The notes under the pieces were generated by a model. It saw nothing but the letters and a program-made list of their open reading frames with translations, did not search any database and was not told the DNA's origin. From positions 1,357,501 to 1,421,500 of the forward strand of contig NZ_CP090975.1 in the NCBI RefSeq assembly GCF_021513215.1: a DNA stretch of 64,000 nt. The letters run 5' to 3'. The stretch comes from Suttonella sp. R2A3 (GTDB lineage Bacteria > Pseudomonadota > Gammaproteobacteria > Cardiobacteriales > Cardiobacteriaceae). Of the stretch, positions 18,398-27,771 are shown piece after piece (the first letter of the stretch is position 1; each line of letters starts with the position of its first letter). The translations under genes were made by a program, and so were the position numbers.

Positions 18398-19161
18398 ACG
18401 CCGAAGATAAAGACAGCGAACAAGACGATCGTGAAATGAGCTTGGTCGAGCATTTGGTCGAGTTACGCAGTCGCGTGATTCGTCTGCTGCTGGCCGTTGC
18501 TGTGATATTTGTGGCGCTATTGCCGTTTTATGACCAGGTATATACGCTTTTTGCCCGCCCGGTATTGAGCAATTTATTGCCTGGACAATCGATGCTCGCC
18601 AAAGATGCGATTGATGTGTTTTTAACCCCGGTGAAGGTGTGTTTGTTTCTCGCTGTGCTGGTCACCATGCCGTGGACGCTCTATCAAATCTGGTCGTTTG
18701 TTGCTCCCGGGATGTATCGTCATGAAAAACGCCTGATGCTGCCGATTTTAGCCTCAAGCACGATACTGTTTTATCTTGGGGTGTTATTCGCCTACTTTGT
18801 CATTCTACCGCTGTTGTTTTTATTCTTAGGCGGTGTGCAGCTCGAAGGCGTGGCGTTTATGCCCGATATCACCAACTATATGTCGATCAGTCTGCGCCTG
18901 TTTATCGCTTTTGGTGTGGTGTTCGAAGTACCGATCGCCACAGTCATTCTTGTGCAAATGGGTGTGGTGAGCATTGAATCGCTAAAAGCAAAACGCCCTT
19001 ATATTATCCTTGCAGCGTTTGTGATTGGTATGGTGCTTACCCCACCGGATATTATCTCGCAGACCTTGCTCGCGCTGCCGTTGCTGATTTTGTTTGAAAT
19101 TGGTTTGTTTGTTGCTAAACGCGTGCAAGCAAAAACTGAGCACGAAGATCCTGACGTTTAA
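18394..19161 (+). CDS. tatC: Sec-independent protein translocase subunit TatC
   Basis: Six-helix core of the Tat translocase that binds twin-arginine signal peptides. The 255 residues contain SLVEHLVELRSRVIRLL at the N-terminus, the conserved FLTPVKVCLFLA and PWTLYQIWSFVAPGMYRHEKR segments and FGVVFEVPIATVILV. The last base overlaps the stop of the convergent lipoprotein gene. Confidence 0.96.
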   Translation: MNAEDKDSEQDDREMSLVEHLVELRSRVIRLLLAVAVIFVALLPFYDQVYTLFARPVLSNLLPGQSMLAKDAIDVFLTPVKVCLFLAVLVTMPWTLYQIWSFVAPGMYRHEKRLMLPILASSTILFYLGVLFAYFVILPLLFLFLGGVQLEGVAFMPDITNYMSISLRLFIAFGVVFEVPIATVILVQMGVVSIESLKAKRPYIILAAFVIGMVLTPPDIISQTLLALPLLILFEIGLFVAKRVQAKTEHEDPDV

Positions 19162-19661
19162 AGCGGCAGAGGCACCACTTCTTTGTTTAAACCGTCTCTA
19201 CCTTCGTAAGTCACGATTAGTGTATTGTCTTGGCGCTTTGCGCTAAACGAATAGCCTAGATCGCCGTAAAGTATTTTATTGCTGTGTAGCGACAAAACAT
19301 CGCCACCAAAACCGCCACTACCTTCCATTTCTTTGATCCCTTCGGAAGTCAATAAAGCAACGTCTTCATCTTGATAAGCGATTCTTGGCTTAATATAGGC
19401 CATATTAAGCTCCCCATAACAATATGCCATGGGGTCTTTGTATTGAAGCGAATCACAAAATTCTTTTTCGAAATCTTGTATTTCTTTGAAATAATTCACT
19501 ATAAAAGGATGAATATCGCTTATAGCGGCTGCGGTTTTTTCAGTGGCACTGCTGCCATTTTGTGCAGCAAGCACTTCTGGTTGCTGTGGCAACGGCACTT
19601 GAGCACAGCCAGACAGTAATCCAATCGCACACAGAGCAGAGATAAGCGTCTGTATGGTCAT
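19158..19661 (-). CDS. Predicted lipoprotein of unknown function
   Basis: Not recognised beyond being a lipoprotein. The 167 residues start MTIQTLISALCAIGLLSGCA, a signal peptide with lipobox LLSGC, so it should be lipid-anchored. The mature part is acidic, with HPFIVNYFKEIQDFEKEFCDSLQYKD and two further cysteines close together, then a glycine-rich stretch and a beta-like C-terminus. AAAGG precedes the ATG at 19661; an upstream in-frame start would spoil the signal peptide. It begins only eight bases after the transporter gene, so it is probably co-transcribed. Its DNA looks more AT-rich than the flanking tat genes. Confidence 0.7.
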   Translation of the reverse strand: MTIQTLISALCAIGLLSGCAQVPLPQQPEVLAAQNGSSATEKTAAAISDIHPFIVNYFKEIQDFEKEFCDSLQYKDPMAYCYGELNMAYIKPRIAYQDEDVALLTSEGIKEMEGSGGFGGDVLSLHSNKILYGDLGYSFSAKRQDNTLIVTYEGRDGLNKEVVPLPL

Positions 19662-19669
19662 ATTTGCCT

Positions 19670-21001
19670 TTAAAAGTAGCGAATCCACAGGTAGAAGTGG
19701 GCAATCAATACGGTGATCAGCATCAATGGGAACGCCCATTTAGCAAATTGCACCATACCAATCGGTTGCTTGGCTTTTTCAGCAAATGCTGCGACAGTCA
19801 GGTTGGCGCTCGCGCCAATAAGTGTTCCGTTGCCGCCCAAACAAGCGCCTAATGCCAGCGCCCACCACACCGGGCCAAATTGATCGCCACCAACGTGAGT
19901 TGAGGCGGTTTCAAGCAGTGGAATCATTGTCGCGACAAACGGAATATTATCCAAGAATGAGGATAAAATCGCCGAGACCCAAAGTACCGCAAAAGCCATA
20001 TTCTGCGGATCGCCATTAGTCGCAGCAATCAATTTCTGCCCCATTACGCTGAGTAAGCCGGAGTGTTCTACCGCGCCAACAATGATAAACAAACCGAGGA
20101 AGAAGAAAATGGTGATCCATTCCACTTCGGCAAAGGTGTGATGCACATGGTCAGTTTGTTTTTCCGCCGGTTTATGGCCATAAGCGATCAACATCAGCAG
20201 TGCAGCGCCAGAAAGGGCAACGGTGCCTGGTTCAATATGTAGTTGATGGCCGACGAAAAACCCGAATAACACCAAACTAAATACCGCGGCACATTTTTTC
20301 AGCAGGCCGATGTCTGTGATGGCATCGCGTTCGTCAAAGCGCATAATCCGCGCGCGGGCTTTCAAGCTGGCGCTCAGACGTTTGCGCATGGTTAGCCAAA
20401 ATAATAAAAGCACCACGACCATGATCATGATTGCTACCGGCGCCATATGCACTAAGAAGTCCATAAACGAGAGGTGTGTGGCAGAGCCGATGATGATATT
20501 CGGTGGGTCACCGATCATGGTTGCGGTACCGCCTACGTTTGAGGCAATAATCGTTGCAAAAAGATAAGGAAAGGCGCGGACGCCGAGTTGTTCAGTAATC
20601 AGCAGCGTGACCGGGGTGACTAACAGCACGGTCGTCACGTTATCGAGCAAGGCCGAGAATACGGCGGTGATGATGCATAACATCAGCAAGATACCGGTTG
20701 GGCTTGCGCGCACGACCTTCGCTGATTTGATTGCGACGTATTGGAATACGCCGGTTTTTGCGGTGATATTCACCAGCATCATCATGCCGATGAGCAAGAA
20801 TATGGTATTGAAATCGATGCTGTCTACGGCTTGTGCCTGGTTGAGCAGGCCGCAGTAGATCATTAAAAAAGCGCCGAGTAAGGCGATGACGGCGCGGTTG
20901 ATTTTTTCGCTAATCAAAACAATATAAACAGCGATCAGTATGATCGCGGATAGCCACATGGGGTCTATGCCAAAAATGGCTTGAGCGGTTTCGTGGTTCA
21001 T
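19670..21001 (-). CDS. ArsB/NhaD (ion transporter) superfamily permease
   Basis: Membrane transporter of 443 residues with about 11-12 helices. Two halves carry related signatures: SALLDNVTTVLLVTPVTLLI with ASNVGGTATMIGDPPNIIIG in the first, and SSFLDNIPFVATMIPLLE with LGGNGTLIGASANL in the second. These are typical of the ArsB/NhaD/P-protein group, whose members move Na+, arsenite or carboxylates. I cannot say which is carried here. It has no strong ribosome binding site and lies 16 bases after the CBS-domain gene, suggesting a functional or translational link. Confidence 0.85.
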   Translation of the reverse strand: MNHETAQAIFGIDPMWLSAIILIAVYIVLISEKINRAVIALLGAFLMIYCGLLNQAQAVDSIDFNTIFLLIGMMMLVNITAKTGVFQYVAIKSAKVVRASPTGILLMLCIITAVFSALLDNVTTVLLVTPVTLLITEQLGVRAFPYLFATIIASNVGGTATMIGDPPNIIIGSATHLSFMDFLVHMAPVAIMIMVVVLLLFWLTMRKRLSASLKARARIMRFDERDAITDIGLLKKCAAVFSLVLFGFFVGHQLHIEPGTVALSGAALLMLIAYGHKPAEKQTDHVHHTFAEVEWITIFFFLGLFIIVGAVEHSGLLSVMGQKLIAATNGDPQNMAFAVLWVSAILSSFLDNIPFVATMIPLLETASTHVGGDQFGPVWWALALGACLGGNGTLIGASANLTVAAFAEKAKQPIGMVQFAKWAFPLMLITVLIAHFYLWIRYF

Positions 21002-21017
21002 GATGAAAACTAGCTAA

Positions 21018-21491
21018 TTAGGTGGATTGAGGTTTGACGTGATCAAGCAGACCATTGATGCTGATGATGCCGAGAAAACGTTGGCTGTCTTCTTCGGCAA
21101 CAATGACATGCGCATGATGCTGGTGGAGCAAGAAGATTGCTTCCATAATCGAGTCATCAGGCGAACATGTCGGAATTTTACGGTTAATCAAATGGTCTTT
21201 GACCGGTTCATGGCCAATCTTGTCGAGCATTTCTTGTAGTTCTTCGACGTTGGTTTTCATGAAATTAAGATCAACCATTTTGCGCCCCATGTTGATCGAA
21301 ATGGAGCGAGGTAAAAGTGCACGAAGTAGGTTCATCGAGGAAAAGATGCCGACAAAATAGCCATTTTCATCAACCACCGACAGATAGCGTTTACCGCTGT
21401 GGTGAACCGCCGCAAGCGCTTCATAGAGCGTTTGATCTGGGTGCAACGTAGTCGGGTTTGCGGTCATGATATCGCGGCAGGTACTTCTCAT
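21018..21491 (-). CDS. CBS-domain pair protein
   Basis: Small protein (157 residues) made of two CBS motifs: CRDIMTANPTTLHPDQTLYEA...LSVVDENGYFVGIFS and VKDHLINRKIPTCSPDDSIMEA...VIVAEEDSQRFLGIIS, separated by a linker of about 50 residues. CBS pairs usually bind adenine nucleotides and control a partner. GAGGA lies seven bases before the ATG. The start overlaps the lpxH stop by one base (TGATG), and the next gene is a transporter, so it may regulate that transporter; this is inference from position. Confidence 0.88.
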   Translation of the reverse strand: MRSTCRDIMTANPTTLHPDQTLYEALAAVHHSGKRYLSVVDENGYFVGIFSSMNLLRALLPRSISINMGRKMVDLNFMKTNVEELQEMLDKIGHEPVKDHLINRKIPTCSPDDSIMEAIFLLHQHHAHVIVAEEDSQRFLGIISINGLLDHVKPQST

Positions 21492-22234
21492 CAGCAATTC
21501 CTCAGTTGATTGGATGAAACAAAACTCATGTGATTGTTAGCATAACGTAACATCATACCGCAAGGATGCCAATCTCCCAACACATAACGCATCCCTTTCT
21601 CTTCTTTATGGCTTGCACAGCGGTGGGTATGTCCATGAATAAGGGTGGTGACACCATAATCACGCATGGTGTCATGAACCGCCTGCGATTGAACATCGGT
21701 TATCTGCTCGGGTTTTAACGCCCCCCGTTCACGGCTTTCCTGGCGCAACCGTGCCCCGATACTTTGTTTTGCGCGCTTAGGTAGCAGACGATACAGGCCT
21801 TGTGTGATCTTGCTGCGCAGCACGCGACGCAAACGTTGATAGCCGACATCATCAAGACACAATAAATCGCCGTGTTCGATCAGGATGCGCTCTTTACCTG
21901 CTTCGATCACTTCACGTTCAGGGAGAAGACTCATCGAGCAGCACGCGGCAAACGCCTCACCAAGCAAGAAATCGCGGTTGCCGTGCTGATAATAAATCGG
22001 ACAATAGGCAGCGAGTTCGGCAATTTTTGCCGCAATCTCTTGCTGGTATGGATTCGCTAGATCATCACCTAACCAATAATCAAATAAATCGCCAAGAATA
22101 TAAAGCGCATCAGGCGGACTATCTTTTAACGCGCTAAGCGCATCAATAAACGCAGCATTAATCTCAGGCTGTGTGTCGCTTAAATGGCTGTCAGCGAGAA
22201 AATAGAGCGTGGCATCGGCAGGATAAGTGTGCAT
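21491..22234 (-). CDS. lpxH: UDP-2,3-diacylglucosamine diphosphatase LpxH
   Basis: Peripheral membrane Mn-dependent hydrolase cleaving UDP-2,3-diacylglucosamine to lipid X and UMP in lipid A synthesis. The calcineurin-type motifs are seen in order: FLADSHLS, LGDLFDYWLGDD, QHGNRDFLLG, IEHGDLLC and IHGHTHRC. The ATG at 22234 gives 247 residues, close to the usual 240; a GTG 14 codons upstream is also possible, and neither has a clear ribosome binding site. Downstream of two cyclophilin genes, as ppiB-lpxH in E. coli. Confidence 0.94.
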   Translation of the reverse strand: MHTYPADATLYFLADSHLSDTQPEINAAFIDALSALKDSPPDALYILGDLFDYWLGDDLANPYQQEIAAKIAELAAYCPIYYQHGNRDFLLGEAFAACCSMSLLPEREVIEAGKERILIEHGDLLCLDDVGYQRLRRVLRSKITQGLYRLLPKRAKQSIGARLRQESRERGALKPEQITDVQSQAVHDTMRDYGVTTLIHGHTHRCASHKEEKGMRYVLGDWHPCGMMLRYANNHMSFVSSNQLRNC

Positions 22235-22288
22235 GGGCTTTTGCTCTGTGTTGACAAGCTTATGGCTTGCCAACACGGGTATTGCTAC

Positions 22289-22783
22289 TTAAGAAACGAT
22301 TTCGCTGCGCTCGATCACCACATCTTCTTTAGGCACATCGCTGTGTCCGGCAAAGCGTCCGGTCGAGACCTTGGCGATCGCATCGACCACATCCATCCCG
22401 GCAACGACTTTACCGAATACGGCATAACCCCAGCCGCTGATCGTTTTGCCGCTGTGGTTTAAAAAGTCATTATCGACTAAGTTGATGAAAAATTGTGAGC
22501 TTGCTGAGTGTGGGTCTTGTGTGCGCGCCATCGATAGCGTGCCACGTTCGTTTTTAAGACCGTTATCGGCTTCGTTCTCGATCGGTGCGCGGGTAGATTT
22601 CTCTTTCAATCCCGGCAGCATACCGCCGCCTTGTAACACAAAGCCTGGGATGACGCGGTGAAAAATCGTGCCATCAAAAAAGCCTTCTTCGGCATAGCTT
22701 TGGAAATTGCGTGCGGTATTTGGGGCGTGCTCATGGTCAAGCTCAATGTCAATCACGCCGTGGTTGGTATGAAAACGAATCAT
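22289..22783 (-). CDS. ppiB: Cytoplasmic cyclophilin-type peptidyl-prolyl isomerase
   Basis: Cyclophilin catalysing cis-trans isomerisation of X-Pro bonds. The 164 residues contain [15 protein letters not shown] (catalytic Arg), [21 protein letters not shown] and [16 protein letters not shown]. It begins directly with the fold and has no signal peptide, so it should stay in the cytoplasm. ATGA overlap with the upstream exported paralogue. Confidence 0.95.
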   Translation of the reverse strand: MIRFHTNHGVIDIELDHEHAPNTARNFQSYAEEGFFDGTIFHRVIPGFVLQGGGMLPGLKEKSTRAPIENEADNGLKNERGTLSMARTQDPHSASSQFFINLVDNDFLNHSGKTISGWGYAVFGKVVAGMDVVDAIAKVSTGRFAGHSDVPKEDVVIERSEIVS

Positions 22784-23358
22784 GCTGGGTTCTCCTGTAA
22801 AGTTGGGTTGGTTTCGTTAATTTCTATCGATTTAATGATAATTGGGGTGCGCGGGACGTCTTGGCTAAACGGCGCCTGAGCGCCGGTCTTGCTTTGGCTA
22901 ATGGCATCGACCACATCCATGCCGGCAATCACCTGACCGAATACGGCATAACCATAAGGATCATTTGCGCCTTTATCTAAAAACGCATTATCGACCAAGT
23001 TGATAAAAAACTGCGCGGTGGCGGAATGGGGGTTGGCTGTGCGCGCCATGGCAATCGTGCCACGCGCATTACTCAAGCCATTATGTGCTTCGTTAGCAAT
23101 CGGCGCACGAGTGGCTTGTTCGCGTAAAGCACTATCGTAGCCGCCGCCTTGAATCATAAAGCCTGGGATCACACGGTGAAAAATGGTGCCCTCATAGAAC
23201 CCATCTTCAACATAGCGCAGAAAATTATCGACCGTTGCCGGCGCTTGGTCTTCATTGAGTTCGATAATGATCGCACCTTGATTGGTTGTCATCGTCGCCC
23301 ACGGTGAGGCAAACGCTGGATTGAGCACAAGGGCGGCAAAAAAAATCAGATAACGCAT
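22780..23358 (-). CDS. ppiA: Periplasmic cyclophilin-type peptidyl-prolyl isomerase
   Basis: Exported cyclophilin, 192 residues, close in sequence to the neighbouring cytoplasmic one ([36 protein letters not shown]). The N-terminus [20 protein letters not shown] reads as a signal peptide with cleavage after AFA, so it acts on periplasmic folding. It is transcribed with ppiB and lpxH and diverges from cysS. The two genes look like a tandem duplication with different targeting. Confidence 0.92.
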   Translation of the reverse strand: MRYLIFFAALVLNPAFASPWATMTTNQGAIIIELNEDQAPATVDNFLRYVEDGFYEGTIFHRVIPGFMIQGGGYDSALREQATRAPIANEAHNGLSNARGTIAMARTANPHSATAQFFINLVDNAFLDKGANDPYGYAVFGQVIAGMDVVDAISQSKTGAQAPFSQDVPRTPIIIKSIEINETNPTLQENPA

Positions 23359-23424
23359 GTGAGGGTTGCCTCTGCTTAAAGAGGACTTATACTAACAGAG
23401 TTTACACCCATGAAAAGAGCCACC

Positions 23425-24810
23425 ATGAGCGCATTGCAGTTTTATAATAGCTTAAGCCGAAAAAAAGAACCTTTTCAGCCGTTGGTTAGCGGCAAAATAG
23501 GTCTCTATGTTTGCGGAATGACCGTTTATGATTATTGCCATATTGGCCATGCGCGGGTCATGGTGGTGTTCGATACGATCGCGCGGCACCTGCGCCACAG
23601 CGGATATGAGCTCAATTATGTGCGTAATATCACCGATATTGACGATAAAATCATCAAACGTGCGCGCGAAAATAACGAATCGATTGCAACCCTTACTGAG
23701 CGCTTTATCGATGCGATGCATGAAGATGAGCAAGCGCTGGGGTGCTTGTTGCCTGATCACGAACCACGCGCCACACAATATGTCAGCGAGATGATTGAGA
23801 TGATTGCTACGCTGATTGACAAAGGCCATGCCTATGTTGGCGCACAGGGCGATGTGTATTACGCGATTGATTCGTTTGCGAGCTATGGTGCATTGGCGAA
23901 TCAAAAAATCAGCGATTTGCGCGCCGGTGAACGCATCGATGTCAATGAAGATAAGCGTGATCCGCTCGATTTCGTGCTGTGGAAAAGCGCGAAGCCTGAT
24001 GAGCCTAGCTGGACGTCACCTTGGGGTGAAGGTCGCCCGGGCTGGCATATTGAATGCTCAGTGATGAGCGCGCATCAGCTTGGCACTCAATTTGATATTC
24101 ATGGTGGCGGTATGGATTTGAAATTCCCGCACCACGAATGTGAAATCGCGCAAAGTGACGCCGCTTGTGGACACAAAAGTGTTAATTACTGGATCCATAA
24201 TGGCTTTGTGCAAATCGATAACGAAAAAATGTCTAAATCGCTGGGCAATTTCTTTACCGTGCGCGATGTGCTAGCGCAATTCGACGGCGAAGTGATTCGT
24301 TATTTTATGCTCGCCAGCCATTATCGTGGGCCGCTGAACTATAGTGATGCGGGATTGCGCGAAGCACAAAAAGGGCTAAGCCGACTGTATGCCGCTATAG
24401 CGCCGTATGCTGAGCAGCGAGGTTCGCTGGATGCTGATTCCCGCTATGTGGCAGATTTTGATGCGGCGATGAATGATGATTTTAATACCCCAAAAGCGCT
24501 TTCGGTGTTGTTTGATTTGGCGCGCGCCTTGAATAAAGCCACTGGTGATGAGGCAGCCATATTGACCGCGACTTTGCGCGCTTTAAGCAGTCGCTTGGGC
24601 TTATTAACCCGCGACCCTGCAGAAGTGATTAAAGGCAAACAACAATCTGATGGCCTGGATGCACAAACCATCGAGGCACGGATTGCTGAACGCCAACAAG
24701 CCAAACAAGCGAAAGACTTCGCAAAAGCCGATGCTATTCGTGATGCACTCGCTGAACAAGGCGTGCTGATTAAAGACACCCCTGAGGGCACAGAGTGGCG
24801 GTATCAGTAA
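23425..24810 (+). CDS. cysS: Cysteinyl-tRNA synthetase
   Basis: Class I aminoacyl-tRNA synthetase charging tRNA-Cys. The 461 residues match the E. coli length. Visible motifs are [19 protein letters not shown] (HIGH motif and a zinc cysteine), the zinc-binding WHIECSVMS and HHECE segments, and KMSKSLGNF (KMSKS loop). The ATG at 23425 aligns with the usual N-terminus; an ATG five codons upstream is unlikely. Divergent from the cyclophilin genes. Confidence 0.96.
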   Translation: MSALQFYNSLSRKKEPFQPLVSGKIGLYVCGMTVYDYCHIGHARVMVVFDTIARHLRHSGYELNYVRNITDIDDKIIKRARENNESIATLTERFIDAMHEDEQALGCLLPDHEPRATQYVSEMIEMIATLIDKGHAYVGAQGDVYYAIDSFASYGALANQKISDLRAGERIDVNEDKRDPLDFVLWKSAKPDEPSWTSPWGEGRPGWHIECSVMSAHQLGTQFDIHGGGMDLKFPHHECEIAQSDAACGHKSVNYWIHNGFVQIDNEKMSKSLGNFFTVRDVLAQFDGEVIRYFMLASHYRGPLNYSDAGLREAQKGLSRLYAAIAPYAEQRGSLDADSRYVADFDAAMNDDFNTPKALSVLFDLARALNKATGDEAAILTATLRALSSRLGLLTRDPAEVIKGKQQSDGLDAQTIEARIAERQQAKQAKDFAKADAIRDALAEQGVLIKDTPEGTEWRYQ

Positions 24811-24828
24811 TAAAATATAGAAGGCGTC

Positions 24829-25488
24829 ATGATGATTAATTTTGAGTTTCTAGCGACCCTTGTTGAAGGGCTAAAACCTTTTTTGTGGTTCTTACCTTTG
24901 TTACTCATTGTGGCAATTCTTAAATTACCAGGTGTTAAAGGCTGGTTTGGCGAAAAATGGGTAGAAAAGAAAGCGGTCAAAACGCTGCCCCCTGGCACCT
25001 ATAGACCTTTTCACAACCTAACATTGGCAGATGCATCAGGTACAACCCAGATTGACCATGTCTATGTTTCACCATTTGGTATTTTTGTTGTTGAAACAAA
25101 GAATTATCAAGGTTGGATTTTTGCGCGTGCTTCAGATAAATACTGGACACAAACACTTCGTGGGCGCAAATCACGCTTTCAAAACCCGCTACGCCAAAAT
25201 TATCGCCACATTAAAGCACTCGAGGCTTGTTTAAATATTGCCGAGACTACTTTTCATTCAGTCATTGTATTTACTGGCAGTGCAACGTTTAAAACGGAAT
25301 TACCCAAAAACGTATGCACTTTAAAAAATTTCGATGCGTATATCCGGTCATTCCAAGAGCGATTACTGAGTGATGAACAGGTTCAGCAGGCGTGCCAGAT
25401 ATTAAATAAAGAACGTCTTGAAGTAAGTCGTGAAACACACCGTAAACATGTATCGCATTTACGCGATAAACATCGCAAGCATCTCTAG
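24829..25488 (+). CDS. Membrane-anchored NERD-domain protein (nuclease-related)
   Basis: Protein of 219 residues with one N-terminal transmembrane helix (about 17-33, LKPFLWFLPLLLIVAILKL) and a NERD domain. The core shows IDHVYVSPFGIFVVETKNYQG, with the acidic-then-ExK pattern of restriction-like nucleases (D at IDH, E and K at ETK). A basic tail with repeated RxxHxxHLRDKHRKHL ends the protein. Cellular role is unknown; nuclease activity is inferred from the motif only. It follows cysS by 18 bases and precedes the purF promoter. Confidence 0.82.
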   Translation: MMINFEFLATLVEGLKPFLWFLPLLLIVAILKLPGVKGWFGEKWVEKKAVKTLPPGTYRPFHNLTLADASGTTQIDHVYVSPFGIFVVETKNYQGWIFARASDKYWTQTLRGRKSRFQNPLRQNYRHIKALEACLNIAETTFHSVIVFTGSATFKTELPKNVCTLKNFDAYIRSFQERLLSDEQVQQACQILNKERLEVSRETHRKHVSHLRDKHRKHL

Positions 25489-25513
25489 TCAACGGCGCTG
25501 ACCTTGATATAAT
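25486..25513 (+). promoter_or_regulatory. Putative sigma70 promoter of purF
   Basis: A perfect -10 TATAAT (25508-25513) lies 16 bp after TAGTCA (25486-25491), which matches four of six -35 positions. It is 30 bases before the purF start. I saw no clear PurR operator. Confidence 0.55.
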
Positions 25514-25543
25514 GCGTCTTTTACTCAAAGGGCGGCGACATTT

Positions 25544-27064
25544 ATGTGCGGAATTGTCGGGATTGTAGGACAAGGACACGTCAATCAAGGACTTTACGAT
25601 GCGCTGACGGTGTTACAACATCGTGGGCAAGATGCGGCAGGGATTGTCACCTGCGATAACGGACATTTTTACTTGCGTAAGAGTAATGGTCTGGTGCGTG
25701 ATGTGTTTCGCGAAAAACACATGCAACGCTTGGTCGGTCATTATGGGATCGGTCATATTCGTTACCCGACCGCCGGTACATCGAGTGCGGCCGAAGCGCA
25801 GCCGCTGTATGTGAATTCCCCCTATGGCATTGCTATGGCACACAATGGCAACTTGACCAATACCAGCGAACTCATCCAAGAAATTTACGCCAGCGATTTG
25901 CGCCATATCAACACCCGCTCAGACTCCGAAGCGCTGCTCAATGTGTTCGCTCATGAAATGCAAATTCAGCAGCAACTGCGCCCGAATCCTGAGATGATTT
26001 TCCATGCCGTCGCGCAAACGCATAAACGCATACGTGGTGCATATGCGGTTTTGGCGCTGGTTAGCGATTATGGTTTGGTGGCGTTCCGTGATCCGAACGG
26101 TATTCGCCCGTTGGTTTTTGGTGTACGTGAAAATGCCAATGGACGCAAAGAGTATATGGTCGCCTCAGAAAGCGTCGCCCTGCATACTCAAGGCTATCGC
26201 TTGGTACGCGATGTTGAGCCGGGTGAGGCATTGGTGATCACTAAAGAAGGCGAATTATTCACCCAAGTATGCGCTGAAGAAACGCGTCGTGCACCATGCC
26301 TGTTTGAATACGTGTATTTTGCGCGTCCTGATTCGACGATTGATGGAATTAACGTGTTTAAAGCGCGTCTACGCATGGGCGAAAAACTCGCCGAACGCAT
26401 ATTACGTGAATGGCCGGAACATGACATTGATGTGGTGATCCCGATTCCTGATACCAGCCGCAGTTCAGCGATTGAATTAGCCAATGCTTTAGGGGTTAAA
26501 TTCCGCGAAGGCTTTATGAAAAACCGCTATATCGGGCGTACGTTTATCATGCCAGGACAAGCGCTGCGACAAAAATCGGTGCGCCAAAAGCTTAATGCGC
26601 TCGATTTGGAGTTTCGTGATAAAAATGTGTTGTTGGTCGATGATTCGATTGTGCGCGGGACGACCAGCGAGCAAATTATTCAAATGGCGCGTGATGCCGG
26701 TGCGAAAAAAGTGTATTTTGCTTCAGCCGCGCCGCCAGTGCGTTTTCCAAATGTGTATGGTATCGATATGCCAACCCACGAAGAGTTGATCGCCTACCAG
26801 CGCGAAGAAGCGGAAGTGGCGGCAGCGATTGGCGCCGATCGAATGATTTATCAGACGTTGGGTGATTTGATTGATGCGTGTAAAGAAACGCGCCATTGTC
26901 TGCCTGATGAATTTGATTGTTCGGTATTTAACGGCTGTTATGTGACCGGCGATATTGATGAGGCGTATCTCGCGCGGATTCTTGAAGAGCGTAAAACGGG
27001 GCAAGGTGCGCGCGTCAGCCCGATTGGCAACAAGCCAATTGATATGCAAAACGCTAACGACTGA
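25544..27064 (+). CDS. purF: Amidophosphoribosyltransferase
   Basis: First committed enzyme of purine synthesis, making 5-phosphoribosylamine from PRPP and glutamine. The 506 residues start [10 protein letters not shown], where Cys2 becomes the N-terminal nucleophile of the glutaminase domain; no propeptide is present. RYPTAGTSS and NGNLTN belong to that domain, and [13 protein letters not shown] is the PRPP-binding loop of the transferase domain. TGATG overlap with rsmJ. Confidence 0.97.
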   Translation: MCGIVGIVGQGHVNQGLYDALTVLQHRGQDAAGIVTCDNGHFYLRKSNGLVRDVFREKHMQRLVGHYGIGHIRYPTAGTSSAAEAQPLYVNSPYGIAMAHNGNLTNTSELIQEIYASDLRHINTRSDSEALLNVFAHEMQIQQQLRPNPEMIFHAVAQTHKRIRGAYAVLALVSDYGLVAFRDPNGIRPLVFGVRENANGRKEYMVASESVALHTQGYRLVRDVEPGEALVITKEGELFTQVCAEETRRAPCLFEYVYFARPDSTIDGINVFKARLRMGEKLAERILREWPEHDIDVVIPIPDTSRSSAIELANALGVKFREGFMKNRYIGRTFIMPGQALRQKSVRQKLNALDLEFRDKNVLLVDDSIVRGTTSEQIIQMARDAGAKKVYFASAAPPVRFPNVYGIDMPTHEELIAYQREEAEVAAAIGADRMIYQTLGDLIDACKETRHCLPDEFDCSVFNGCYVTGDIDEAYLARILEERKTGQGARVSPIGNKPIDMQNAND

Positions 27065-27771
27065 TGACTGATTGCTGGTTTGTCGGACAAGCGCCGTCAC
27101 AGGCAAAAAATAGCGTGGATAGCGTCGATGACGTGCCACAAGATCATTATCTGCGCTTATACGCTGACGGCGCTTATGCCTTATACGACAAACAGCAGCG
27201 CTACCCACCGCTAAGCATCGATTTTGCCGATGCATATTATCGGTTTCGTGGGGGAAAAGAATACTTACCTAAAGCCTTTAAAGGGCTCACGGGTGCGACG
27301 ATTGCCGATACAACCGCTGGCTGGGGGCGCGATGCCTGGTTGCTCGCCTATCGTGGCTTTAACGTGACGATGATTGAGCGTAATCCTTATCTTGCTTTTT
27401 TACTCCAACAAGCGCTCGATCAAGCGCAAGCCAATGCAGCGCTGAGTGAGGTGGCTTCACGCCTGAGCTTGGTGCATGATGACGGGCGTGTCGCTTTGCC
27501 TAGTGAAGTCGATGCAGTTTATCTTGACCCGATGTTTCCTGAGCGACGCAAACAGGCCAAGGTGAAAAAACACATGCAGGCACTACACGTGCTGCTTGGT
27601 GGCGAAGAAAGCGATGGTGGTGCATTATTAGAAGCGGCGCGCAAGGTGGCCATGCAGCGTGTGGTGGTTAAGCGCCCGCAAGGTGCGCCTTTTGTTGGCG
27701 ATATGGCGCCACATCACAGTCTAAACGCCCCAAACACGCGCTACGATATTTATTTACCGGGACACACCTAA
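27064..27771 (+). CDS. rsmJ: 16S rRNA (guanine1516-N2)-methyltransferase RsmJ
   Basis: SAM-dependent methyltransferase of the YhiQ family acting on G1516 of 16S rRNA. The 235 residues include the SAM motif IADTTAGWGRDAWLLAYRG, MIERNPYLAFLLQQ and the catalytic-type YLDPMFPERRKQA, and end with VVKRPQGAPF. It overlaps purF by one base and the next gene by one base (TAATG), so the three are likely translated together. Confidence 0.92.
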   Translation: MTDCWFVGQAPSQAKNSVDSVDDVPQDHYLRLYADGAYALYDKQQRYPPLSIDFADAYYRFRGGKEYLPKAFKGLTGATIADTTAGWGRDAWLLAYRGFNVTMIERNPYLAFLLQQALDQAQANAALSEVASRLSLVHDDGRVALPSEVDAVYLDPMFPERRKQAKVKKHMQALHVLLGGEESDGGALLEAARKVAMQRVVVKRPQGAPFVGDMAPHHSLNAPNTRYDIYLPGHT

